A stretch of DNA of 64,000 nucleotides from a virus, in the IMG/VR virus record IMGVR_UViG_3300008448_000023, positions 1 to 64,000 of that record; one strand, written 5' to 3'. A model generated the notes under the pieces. That model was not told where the DNA came from. It saw nothing but the letters and a program-made list of their open reading frames with translations, and made no database searches. Of this stretch, positions 23,302-35,700 are shown piece by piece. The position numbers and the translations under genes were made by a program. Each line of letters begins with the position of its first letter. The stretch's first letter is position 1.

Positions 23302-26300
23302 ATGGCAAAAACCACTAGACAAACGGCAATATTTGGCGTAGAAGACTGGAAACAGATCTATCAAACCTATCGTGAAGCTGACTTCCAAAGCTACGATTTT
23401 GAGACTCTTCGCAAGAGTTTCATTGACTATCTACGTTTGTATTATCCCGAAACGTTCAACGACTACATCGAAAGCAGTGAGTTTATTGCACTGTTAGACG
23501 TAATTGCGTTCATGGGGCAAAGTCTTGCATTCCGTACTGACCTTAACACTCGCGAAAACTACCTAGACACTGCTGAACGTAGAGATTCAGTGGTACGACT
23601 TGCCAACCTTGTTAGCTACAGTCCAAAGCGTAATACTGCGGCGCAGGGCCTGCTCAAAGTTTTTAGCATGAGCACCACCGAAAATGTTGTGGACTACAAC
23701 GGTGTAAATCTTAGCAATGTCACAGTTAACTGGGCCGACCCAACCAATCCAGACTGGCAAGAGCAATTCACTGCTATTATAAATGCCAGCTTGGTAGACA
23801 GTCAACGCATAGGTCGCCCAGGCAACCGTCAGACTATACTGGGTGTGCGCACTGACGAATATGCTATTAACCTGCTGCCAGGATTTTTGCCTGTAATTCC
23901 TTACACAGCCACAGTGGATGGCGTGAGCATGCCTTTTGAAGCAGTTACATCAACGTCTATCAATCGTGACTACATCTACGAACCAAGTCCTCAGCCCAAT
24001 TCGCCATTTAATATTTTGTTCCGCAATGATCAGCTGGGGTTTGACAGCGCCAACACAGGATATTTCTTTGCGTTCAAGCAAGGCACACTGACCAACACAG
24101 ACTTTAACCTAGCTGAACGTATCAGTAACCGCACAGTAAACATCAACGTAGAAGGCGTCAACAACGAAGATCGTTGGTTGTTCCAACTTGACAACATTGG
24201 CAACATTGCTCGCGAGTGGGCCTACGTAGAAAGTGTGTACACAGCCGCTGCTGAACAACAAGTAGAACTACGTCCAATTTTTTCTACAACCAGTAGAACC
24301 AATGACCAAATTACCCTGGTTTTTGGCGACGGTGTGTTTTCAGAAATTCCTGTGGGTATTTTCCGTTGTTATACTCGTGCTAGCAACGGTTTAGAATACA
24401 TCATCAACCCAGAAGAAATGCAGGCAGTATCACTGCCTATCAGCTACACTGACCGCAATGGCAACCTGCAGACCATAACATTTACTTGTGGAATCACTCA
24501 GCCAGTGACCAATGCACAGGCACGTGAAACCATTGATGCTATCAAACAACGTGCCCCTGCTCGTTACTACACACAGAACCGCATGGTCAACGGCGAAGAC
24601 TATAATATCTTCCCGTTCACAGCCTACAACTCAATTATCAAGAGCAAGGCCTTGAACCGTTCAAGTATTGGTACTAGTCGCTATCTTGATCTTGTGGACA
24701 ACACTGGCAAATATTCCAGTACCAACACATTCTCCAGTGACGGAGCACTGTGGGAACAAAACATATTACCGGCCATACTGTTCTCGTGGATCAATCGCAA
24801 TGACATCGCTGACTTTGTGACCAATCAGGTGCAACCACAGCTGAGTGAAGCCACCATGAAGCAGTTTTACTATGCTAATTTTCAACCTAGGCCACAGCTC
24901 AACACCGCACCTACTGCACTGAGTACCTGGAATCAAAGCACTACACTGGCCAACGAAACCACTGGCTATTTTAAAAATGCCACAGGCACACCTATTCCTG
25001 TGGGCACAAATACCACAACAAATTTCAAATATGTGCAGGTAGGAAGCTTGATCAAGTTTACCGCGCCCACAATCAATGAGCAGTCCTACTACTTTGACAA
25101 AAACAATCGATTGCAACCTGGTACACCCACCCGACCTGATGAGCGACTGGACATTTGGGCCAGTCCCATGGCCATCATTGGCGACGGCTATAACAACGGA
25201 CTGGGCAATTTGATCAACGGCCAAGGACCAGTTACACTCAACAATTTTGTGCCCACAGGTGCCATAGTCAGCGAAGTGATACCAGTATTTGTTACTGATT
25301 TGTCGGTGACACTGGAACAAGAAATTGGAGATCAAATTGAACTGCTACGAAACTTTGGACTGGGCTACGACTGGCTAGGTACAATAACTGGTACTATAGG
25401 ATCCTGGTATTTGATTACACAGCAAAATCTAGCTACTGATGCAGAGTTTAGTTTGACCAACGCTGGTTCTACTTCAGGTACGGGCCAAGATGCCAGCTGG
25501 TTGGTACAGTTTGAAGTTGAAAATCAAAACTACACAGTGACATTCCGTGGCCTGGCCTATTACTTTGGTTCAGTGCTACAGACACGATTCTTCTTTTATG
25601 ACAATCAACTGATCTACGACAGCCGCACAGGAACAGTGATCAAGGACTTTGTGAATGTGTTGGCTATGAACACACAGCCTGACAGTACTAGTCCGTTGCC
25701 AGGCGACGTATACATGACCATTATTGGACAACCTGTGGAGTCAGATGGCTACGTTGACGACTTCCAGGTCCTGGTCAGCTATCGAGATTCAGACAATGAT
25801 GGTGTACCTGATGATCCAGATTTCTTTAATGAAATTGTTGCCCCCAATGTCAACGCCAACCAGAAACTGATATTTTTACAACAAACTGTGGACTTTGACA
25901 ATCTACAACGTTATCTTCTAGTAGAAGAAGGTGTGGTCAACAGTGACTATGCTACCTATGATGAAATAGAGTTAGCAAAAAGCGAGTGGTCGCCGGGTCA
26001 GGTGTTCTATGCCTACAACGAAGGTACTTTCTGGTTGCTGAGTGTCAACGTAGCCGGAGTTCGCACATTGGTGCAGCAGTCAGGCTGGATTGCACGCAAT
26101 GGCCGACAAGACCTCTACTTCCAGTATCGTCACAACTCTCCGTTGACAGCAAGAATAGATCCAGGTACTACCAACATTATCGATCTTTACGTGGTCACAC
26201 AGGCCTACTATACAGCCTACCAAAACTGGATCAGAGATACTACAAACACAGTGACAGAACCCAGTGTGCCTACCATTGATGAGTTGAGCACAGCATATCA

Positions 26301-26745
26301 AGGTCTGCAGGACTACAAAATGATTTCAGACAACGTGGTTCTAAATTCAGTGGTATTCAAACCACTGTTTGGTGCCAAGGCTGCACAACAGCTACGGGCC
26401 ACTATCAAAGTGATTCGTGCACAAGGATCAACCGCCAGCACCAGCGAAATAAAAAGCTCTGTGGTAGCTGAACTCAACAAATATTTCAGTATTGATAAAT
26501 GGAATTTTGGCGATACATTCTACTTCTCAGAACTGGCAGCGTATCTGCATCGTCAGCTGGGTAGTATCATTAGTTCTGTTGTGTTGGTACCATTGGATCC
26601 ACAAAAGAGTTTTGGTGACTTGTATGAGATTAGATCTGCTCCCAACGAAATTTTCGTTAATGCAGCAGACATAACTAATATAGATGTGATTGAGGCTTTA
26701 ACCAGCACCAATCTCCGAACAGCTCCTGGTAGCGGGGTAATTTAA
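23302..26745 (+). CDS. gp6: Baseplate wedge protein gp6
   Basis: A 1,147-residue protein; T4 gp6 has 660. The start is diagnostic: DWKQIYQTYREADFQSYDFE, then FIDYLRLYYPETFNDYIESS and VIAFMGQSLAFRTDLNTREN. This is the gp6/gpJ-like core of the dodecameric inner baseplate ring. The central part (about 500-900) is an insertion relative to T4, made of beta-rich domains. The C-terminus has the gp6 tail region, with YFSELAAYLHRQLGSIISSV near residues 1075-1094. The ORF shares one base with the next start (TAATG). Confidence 0.9.
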   Translation: MAKTTRQTAIFGVEDWKQIYQTYREADFQSYDFETLRKSFIDYLRLYYPETFNDYIESSEFIALLDVIAFMGQSLAFRTDLNTRENYLDTAERRDSVVRLANLVSYSPKRNTAAQGLLKVFSMSTTENVVDYNGVNLSNVTVNWADPTNPDWQEQFTAIINASLVDSQRIGRPGNRQTILGVRTDEYAINLLPGFLPVIPYTATVDGVSMPFEAVTSTSINRDYIYEPSPQPNSPFNILFRNDQLGFDSANTGYFFAFKQGTLTNTDFNLAERISNRTVNINVEGVNNEDRWLFQLDNIGNIAREWAYVESVYTAAAEQQVELRPIFSTTSRTNDQITLVFGDGVFSEIPVGIFRCYTRASNGLEYIINPEEMQAVSLPISYTDRNGNLQTITFTCGITQPVTNAQARETIDAIKQRAPARYYTQNRMVNGEDYNIFPFTAYNSIIKSKALNRSSIGTSRYLDLVDNTGKYSSTNTFSSDGALWEQNILPAILFSWINRNDIADFVTNQVQPQLSEATMKQFYYANFQPRPQLNTAPTALSTWNQSTTLANETTGYFKNATGTPIPVGTNTTTNFKYVQVGSLIKFTAPTINEQSYYFDKNNRLQPGTPTRPDERLDIWASPMAIIGDGYNNGLGNLINGQGPVTLNNFVPTGAIVSEVIPVFVTDLSVTLEQEIGDQIELLRNFGLGYDWLGTITGTIGSWYLITQQNLATDAEFSLTNAGSTSGTGQDASWLVQFEVENQNYTVTFRGLAYYFGSVLQTRFFFYDNQLIYDSRTGTVIKDFVNVLAMNTQPDSTSPLPGDVYMTIIGQPVESDGYVDDFQVLVSYRDSDNDGVPDDPDFFNEIVAPNVNANQKLIFLQQTVDFDNLQRYLLVEEGVVNSDYATYDEIELAKSEWSPGQVFYAYNEGTFWLLSVNVAGVRTLVQQSGWIARNGRQDLYFQYRHNSPLTARIDPGTTNIIDLYVVTQAYYTAYQNWIRDTTNTVTEPSVPTIDELSTAYQGLQDYKMISDNVVLNSVVFKPLFGAKAAQQLRATIKVIRAQGSTASTSEIKSSVVAELNKYFSIDKWNFGDTFYFSELAAYLHRQLGSIISSVVLVPLDPQKSFGDLYEIRSAPNEIFVNAADITNIDVIEALTSTNLRTAPGSGVI

Positions 26746-29700
26746 TGTCAAGAATTAGAAGTGTAGATTTTTTACCTGAGATTTTTCAAACTGATGTCAA
26801 CAAGCAGTTTTTTGCTGCTACTTTGGATCAGTTGATACAAGAACCTCAATTTAAGAAGACCCAGGGCTTTATTGGCCGCACAGTGGGACCTGGGGTCAAC
26901 CCCAACGACCGTTATGTGATCGAGCCTAATCGTGTTCGCGCTGACTATCAGCTAGAAGCAGGTGTGATCAGTCTTGAACCAGGCACAGGTAAAATTCAAG
27001 ATGCTATTACCTATCCTGGTCTGCTGGATAGCATAGCTTATCAGACGGGTAGTCCTGGACTGACTAGTGGCATTATCTCTACCGAAGGTGGCGACAGTAT
27101 TCGTCCAGACCGACTGTTCGAAAGCCAATACTACACTTGGGACCCGTTCATTAACTGGGATACCTTTATCAACTTCAGTCAGTATTTCTGGTTGCCCAAT
27201 GGCCCAGATGCTGTGACTGTGGCTGCTTCTACTGTACCAGCTACCAACAACTTCACAGTTACTCGTTCTAACGATTATTATAACTTTTCTGGAGTACAAG
27301 GCAACGATCCTACTATTGATCTTGTGCGTGGCGGCAGCTATACTTTCCAAGTAGCTCAAAATCAAAAGCAAACCATAAACTACGGAGTAGGAAACAACGG
27401 CACCAGTGCTTATATAATAAATCTGGCAGCTAACCCCACTGTGTCTCTGGTACGGGGGAACACCTACACCTTTACATTGAGTCTAACAGGCGACTATCCG
27501 TTTTACATCAAAACATCGCCTACCACTGGTCTGACCAATATCTACAGCGATGGCGTAACCAACAATGGCGCTGTCACAGGCGTGATCACTTTTGTTGTAC
27601 CACAAAATGCTCCAGACGTATTATACTATGCCGCTGCAAATCAAAGCAACATGCGTGGACAATTCAATGTCATTGACGCATCATCAGGCACTGGTTCCGG
27701 CTTCTGGATCCAAACAGCACCAGGGGTAAGCGGGCGAATTCCAGCTACACCAAACATCAGCAGTCGTGATGTACTGGGAGTGACCAACAACGGTGAAGAC
27801 CTTGGCACAATCACTTTCAATGTGCCCACTAAAACTGCTCAACAATTCTATTACGGCCTACCTAACGTAGGTGGCGGTACTAGTCCTTACAATGTTGACT
27901 TAATTACAGATCTTAAATTCAATCAAATTGATGGAATAAAAGTCACTGATTTCCTAGCTACCTATGGTGGCATCGATGGCATCACTGAACTCAATGGTCG
28001 CACATTAGTTTTTGATCAACCCATTGTGGACGTTGACCAAGGTGGCTGGTACAGCACTTCAATGTTTGATCCATTGAGTGCAGGCAGCACCAACAATGGT
28101 CTACCTGGTAGCTTTGACAGCTTGCCTTATGCTCTGCAAACCACAGTACCGGTGAACGAACGATATAGCGTATGGCAAATCAACTATGTAGACAACGATG
28201 GCTATGTGACTATTCAGTTGGTTAGTACTCAGTTGATTGGCAATTTAGAAAAATTTAATATTCTGTACGGTACTACATACGCCAGCACTAGTTGGTACAA
28301 AAACGATGCTGGTTTCCTGCGACAAATACCTTTGCTCAGTGCTATTCAAGATACTTTGTACTATCAAGACGGTACTAACCCAGAAATTTTTGGACGTATT
28401 CGACTAATTGAACAACCGTTGGCATCAACACTGTTCATAGAAGAAATACTAGGCAAAAAAACTTATACCAGCCCCAATGGAATTACATTTACCAACGGAC
28501 TAAAAATTATTTTACGTGGTGAAGTAGTACCAGCCAGCTATGCTGACAAAGAATACTATGTATCAGGCGTGGGCACAGCCATTGAACTGTTGCTGGTATC
28601 AAACTTTGTTGTGCCTGAAACTTATGTAGTTGACGCCAACGACAGTACCGCTGCGGTAGAACCAGCTGAGCTTGACTACTTGACTATAAACCGTGCCAGC
28701 AAAGATCTCAATGCCTGGACACGCAGCAATCGATGGTTCCATATTGACGTTATCAATGCCACAGCTGAATACAACAGCACCACAGCTGATATCGACAACA
28801 GCTACAGAGCCAAACGACCAATCATTGAGTTTCGTCCTGGACTGCGCCTGTTTGACATGGGCACTGAAGGCAAGCAACCCGTTGATATAATAGATTTTGA
28901 AGAAACTGATGCGTTTTCTAATATTCAAGGTGCCACAGCCTACAGTGTTGATGGTTACAATTTAGTCAACGGCAGTCGAGTTATTTTTGCTGCTGACGAA
29001 GATGCAGATGTACGAAACAAAATTTGGGTGGTAAACTTTGTTGATCCAGACTCGATACCTCCACTAATTGCACAGCCAATTATTAACCTGACCTTGGCCA
29101 CCGACGGCATAGTGCTGTTTAATCAATGTACAGTTTGCACAGAAGGTACCACACTCAAAGGACTAACTTTCTGGTATGACGGTGTTGATTGGATCCGAGC
29201 ACAACAAAAACAAGGTGTTCAACAATCTCCGTTGTATGATGTTTACGATGCCAACGGTGTTAGCTTTGGCAATAGAGCTGTATACCCATCGTCTACGTTT
29301 GTAGGCAGCAAGTTGTTTAGCTATGCGGTGGGCGACACAGGAATACTAGATCCTATATTACAGTTTCCTTTGCAGTATCTCAACCTCAACAACGTTGGCG
29401 ATATTGTGTTTGAAAACAACTTGTACAAAGATACATTCTTGTATGTTCGGGACAACGTGTCTGTTACTGAACCTATCAGTGCAGGTTTTGTTCAAGAATT
29501 TTTAACCAGAACAACAAGTGTTCGAGACATTGGATGGAAAGTGGCAGCCACTGACACCCAGATTCGACAACAGTTTAAATTTACCTACACTGGTGAGTCA
29601 TTGAAGTTAGACATCAAAGTTGAGTCAACAGTGGCACCTTTACAAAATCCTGTGCCTCCAGTTAAAGTATATGTTGGTTCAGAATTCAAAGACCCGGACA

Positions 29701-32700
29701 CATATACTGTTGTTACCACAGACAACACTACCACTATTACACTAGACGAAACCTATTTTGTTGGTGATATAATTGAAGTTTTAGCTTTGAGCAATCAAAG
29801 CAGTGCAGTGGCTTTTTATCAGGTGCCTATTAACCTTGAAAAGAACCCACTCAATGGAAACAGTGCAAGTTTTACACTGGGTACAATTCGCACACACTAC
29901 GAAAGTATCTGCGAAAATTTGTTGGATCTGACTGGATCAATCAACGGTGCCAACAACACTAGAGACCTTGGTGACATTGGCCCGTATGGCTTGATAATTC
30001 TTCAACAGAGTGCTCCGTTGACGTTGGCTGGTTACTTTAATCGCAGCAAAGAATACAATATCTTTGCCAGCCTTCAATACAACAGTCGCGAGTATACCAA
30101 GTTTAAAAACCTGCTGATGAAAGAAGTTACTCAACTAGAGATTAACTTTCAGACCACGGCTGAACTGCTCACAGAAGCCATGGCAAATATCACCGCTGGC
30201 AGAGTAGAAACCAACCCATTCTATTGGAGCGACATGTTGCCCAGTAGTTCAGTGTTTACTCAAACAGTGTACACAGTGAGCCTGATAACGACCAACGTAT
30301 TTGATACAGTACAGGTATATAATTACACTTCTGCTAACTATCTTGGCCTGCTGGTTTACAAAAACAATCAACTGTTGATTCGCGGCATTGACTATGTTGT
30401 TGCCACAGATGGTCCACGAATCACAATCACAACAACTCTGGCAGTGGGTGATAAAATCACCGTACAAGAGTTTCCAGCTACCTACGGCAATTTTGTGCCA
30501 AACACACCAACCAAATTGGGACTATACCCAGCATGGAAACCCGGCATAGTCACAGTAGACACCACCACTGGCACAGCTCAAGTAATCGTAGGACACGACG
30601 GCAGCCAAACACCTGTGTTTGGTGACGTGCGCGACGATGTGTTGTTGGAATTTGAAAAACGTATCTACAATAACCTCAAGGTAGACGGAAATCCAGTACC
30701 ACTCAGTGTGTACGATGTATTGCCTGGACAATTCAGAGACACTGGTTATAGTTTTTCAGAGATCAATCAGATTCTAGCACAAGATTTTTTAAGCTACGTT
30801 GGTTGGAACAAACTAGACTACAACAATCAGAATTACATTGCCAGCAATGAATTTAGTTGGAATTATTCTAATGCTACCAACAAGCTCAACGGAGAAAATC
30901 TTCTAGGTGCCTGGCGCGGGATCTATCGTTATTTCTATGACACTCAAGATCCTTCCCGCACACCATGGGAAATGCTGGGCTTTACTATTGAACCTACCTG
31001 GTGGATCTCTACCTATGGTCCAGCACCTTATACTAATACCAACCTGGTACTGTGGGATGATTTAGAAGCTGGCCTGATACGTGATCCTGCTGGCTCGTAT
31101 TTCTTGCCGCAATATGTAAGGCCTGGTCTTACTGATGTAATTCCAGTGGACTCAGAAGGCAACTTACTGAGCCCATTTGATTGTGTTGTTCAAGACTACG
31201 ATGACCAGCAATGGCAACGAAGCTGGGTAGCAGGCGACGGCGGACCAGTAGAAGCATCTTGGTGGAATTCTAGTTCTTATCCTTTTGCTGTAATGCGACT
31301 GTTAGCATTGACTCGTCCAGCTAAATTTTACAGCCTGTTTGCTGACCGAGATCTTTACAAGTTCAACGATGCGTTTAGCCAGTATCTTTACAATCAACGT
31401 TACCGCTTGGACGCCAACGGCATTGAAGTCTACGGCGACGGCGTCAGCAAAGCCAGTTATATCAACTGGATTGTGGATTACAATCAGCAGTTGGGTCTAA
31501 ATTCTACAAAACGATTACAAGACGACTTGGCCAATTTAGATGTTCGTCTGTGCTATCGCATGGCCAGTTTCAGCGACAAGCAGTATATCAAACTATACAC
31601 AGAAAAATCTAGCCCCAACAGTCTCAACAGCACGTTGCAGATCCCAGACGAAAGCTACGATTTACTGTTGTACAAAAATCAACCTGTTGAGCGATTGATT
31701 TACAGTTCTGTGGTAGTCCAAATAGTCGAAGGCGGGTACGCAGTCTATGGTTATTCAACTTCTCAACCCTATTTTAACATTGCAGTAAGCCAAGGTATTG
31801 GTAGGTTACGTCCTATCACCGTTGGTGATGTCACGGTCAGAGTTCCTACACAGTACACCAATTCAGTGGCTCAGGTTCCCTATGGCTTTGTGTTCACCAA
31901 CCCCACCAGTGTGTGTGATTTCTTGTTGAGTTATGGCAAATTGTTGAAAGATCAAGGGTTGACCTTTGATGATCGCGCCAACGGATTCATACTAGACTGG
32001 GATCAAATGGCTCAGGAATTTTTGTATTGGACACAGCAAGGATGGGAAAATGATAGTCTTATCAATCTTAACCCATTGGCAGGAAAGTTGATCATCACTA
32101 AACCAGGTTTGGTTGCTGACAGTATCGTAACGCAGACCAGCGAAAACATTTTGTTGAATCAAAACAAACGTGAACTGAATACTCGCAACTTGAACATTGT
32201 ACGTTTGGGCAACACACTGAGCCTTGAGCCATTGACAGACGAAAGTTTGAGTTTTGCTGATTTTAGATTTACCAATTTTGAACACATGATTGTGCTAAAC
32301 AATCGTAGTGTGTTCGGAGACTTGATCTATGAACCAGTAACCGGAGCTAGACAAAGTCGTCTTGACCTAGTTGCCTTTAACTCAACACAGTGGAATGGTG
32401 TTGTTGATGCCCAGGGCTTTATTCTCAATCAAGACAACGTTGAAGAATGGACTGGATTTAAGAAATACACCAAAGGCCAAATTGTCAAATACAAAGATCA
32501 GTTTTGGAGTGCGCAAACCATAGTGAACCCAAAATCAAACTTTGATTTCAATGATTGGGTCAAGAGCGATTATGAACAAATTGAGCAAGGTTTGTTGCCT
32601 AACATTGCCAACAAATCCAATCAGTTGCAACAGACCTACAGTGTTAATTCTGCTAACTTGGAACAAGATCAGGACTTGTTGAGTTATGGTCTAATTGGAT

Positions 32701-35700
32701 TCCGACCAAGGCAGTATATGGCTGCACTGAATCTAGATGATGTCAGTCAAGTCAACATATATCAGCAGTTCCTTAAGACCAAAGGAACTATTCTATCTGC
32801 CGAATTGTTAAGTCGAGCAAACCTAGGCAAAGAAGCAGCCGACTACAATATCTATGAAAATTGGGCAGTTCAGCGTGCGGTGTACGGCGCCAACGCCAAC
32901 CGTAGTTTTGTTGAACTACGCCTTAACCGAGCACTGTTGAGTAGTAATCCAAGCCTGGTACAAGTGATTGAACCACAGCAAGTAAGTCAAGCTGACCAAC
33001 AAATTTTGTTGAGTGATGTTTGGAAACAAAGTTACAAACTCACCGGAACAAACTTTTTGCCTACCACCGAAGAAACCATCACTGATACTGCTTTGCCCAG
33101 TGCCGGTTATGTAAATCTTAATGATGTAGATATTACTGCATTTTCACTGACTGATGATAGTTCTGCCATTGAGGCAGCCCTTGGTGCAGTCAAGGTTGGA
33201 TCAGATCTGTGGGTAGCCAAGGTCAACACCTATGATTGGGATGTATTCCGTTGCGTACAAGTTCCTGGATATATTGATCACGTCTGTGACAATCTTGACG
33301 GAACCAGTATTGCAAGATTTACCAAGGCACACGGACTAGTTCCAAGTGACCAACTGATCATCAGAGAATTTGATCCGTTGGTAGACGGTGTCTACACAGT
33401 GTTAGAAACACCAGACATCAACAGTGTTGTTATTGCGTATACGTTTGTTGGATCGCAGAGCGTGATTGAAGGTGTGGGCATTGGTTTTAGCTTGCAATCA
33501 GAGCGAGTAGCACAGGCCAGTGATATAATCAATCTTCCCTACGCTAATGATATTACCACAGGCAACAAAGTCTGGGTAGACAACAACGGCAACGGTCGCT
33601 GGGCAGTACTGGAAAAACAAAATCCGTTCTCAGACATTACTGAACTTGCGCCGCAACTTTTAGATGCCACAGAAGAGTACGGAGTAGCTGTAGCCCAGGC
33701 CAAAAATAGATTGGCAGCATTGGTAGGCAGTCCACGATACGGATTTAACGTTGGTGCTGAAAAAGGCGGAGTGTATGTTTACGTTAAAAACTACGGTGAT
33801 CAATACATTCCTGTCAGTCCGCTAGATCAAGGAGATGCTGTACTCACACTTGACGTTACTGGAGCCCTAGGCTACGGTAATGCGGTGGACTTTGGAAATC
33901 AAACCTGGGCTATAGCTGGCGCCAGCAAGAGTCTAGGACCCGCAGGACAAGCAGATGTAGGTTATGCTGCAATCATTTATCGTGATCCTACACTGGGAGA
34001 ACCAGGAGTAAATCCATATGCACAATGGCAACTCATTGTGCCTGAAGATTTAGATACCCTGGGAGAGTTTGGTCACAGTGTTACCGTGAGCACAGATGAG
34101 CGCTGGGCTTATGTTGGAGCACCAGGAGCCAACAAAGTCTATGCCTATGGACGTGTGGATTGGGAAGACCAATTTGTACAGGCATTGGGCAACGGAACAA
34201 CCAAGACTTATCAAATTGGTAATGTTATTCAAATCAATGCCAACACACAGTTAACAGTCACACTTGACGACACTGTGCAGTTTCTCACCACTGACTATAC
34301 TGTAGCCGCTGATTTCAACTCTGTAACATTTACAACTGCTCCAGCAGCAGGTGTAGTGGTCAAAATACAAAGAATCAATCGTCTTAACGTGGATGGTGGT
34401 ACCTATTTCAACGTAACTCAAAGCTCTACCACTGGTGGCGGCTCTGGAGCAACATTTACAATTGAACGAATCAGAGGCCAAGTAGGACAGCTTCCGGGAG
34501 CTCCAACTATCAAGGGTAGAGTGGGTCTAGTGGCTGGAGGTATAGGTTACGCAGCCGGCAATACTGTTAGATTTGCTCCAAGCAAATTTGGCGGAACTGG
34601 AACCAGTCCCAGCAATGATATTGTTTTAACAATCACTGGAGTCAACGCAACCACCGGTGCTATCGAAGCATATACTATTGCGTATAGTGCTCCAATAACA
34701 AACACATTCTCATTGAATGAATATTTCTTCACAGCAACCAACATATATTCGTTCTCAGTGTATGTTGACGGTGTGTTGCAACGCCCACAGATTGATTACA
34801 CATTTGGAGAAGATTCAACCTACGACCTTACTTTGACTTCCAGCAGTTCTGGCTACAATGTTTATGGAACTGTAATTGAAGTACAAGCACAAAGTTACTT
34901 TGATTATGTTTACACGTTGACTGTTGCTGGACTTGACGCTGGTGCAAGATTTGGTCACAGTGTGGCCACATCCACTGACGGTCGTCAAGTACTAGTCGGA
35001 ACTCCTGACCGCACTGTTAGTGGCAAAGTAGAAGCCGGTAGTGTCTATGTATTTGATCGTAACGTGCAAAGATTTATCTACGGAACCGATCCAAGCTCAG
35101 TTGCATTTACAGTACTCGGAACAGTGACAGAACCAGTGAGTGTTATTGTAAACAATCAATTTTTGGTCAACGAAGCCAACGATGTTCTCAATGGCACCAA
35201 TACCTTTACTGTGGCAGGGAATCTTGTGACAGTAAACACTGATTTGGCAGTTGGCGACACAGTTGAAATAGAAACCAACCAATTTAGATTGATGCAGGCT
35301 ATCACACAAAATACTGTTGCAGAATTTTCTAATTTTGGACAAGCGGTAGACCTTTGTGCTTACAATTGCAGCTTGTATGTTGGAGCACCACAAGATAGTA
35401 CCGCCACCTGGAAAGCAGGTGCAGTGCAACGCAGTGTAAATCAAAGTCGCAGCTATGGTACAATCACTGCCACAGTGGCCAACCCAAGTATCACAGTCGG
35501 CGACACACTGAGAGTCAACAACATTGACGTTGCAGTACCGTCAGCTGGCACACTGACCAGTTTTGCTTCGGCTATCAATGCTGATGTTCCCAATGTGATT
35601 GCAACTGTCAACAACGGTTTGTTGACTTTGAAAGTAAAAAATGCTGCCGCAGCCTCGCCTACAGACCTACTACAAGTTGCACCGGGCTCAGTTGGCACTG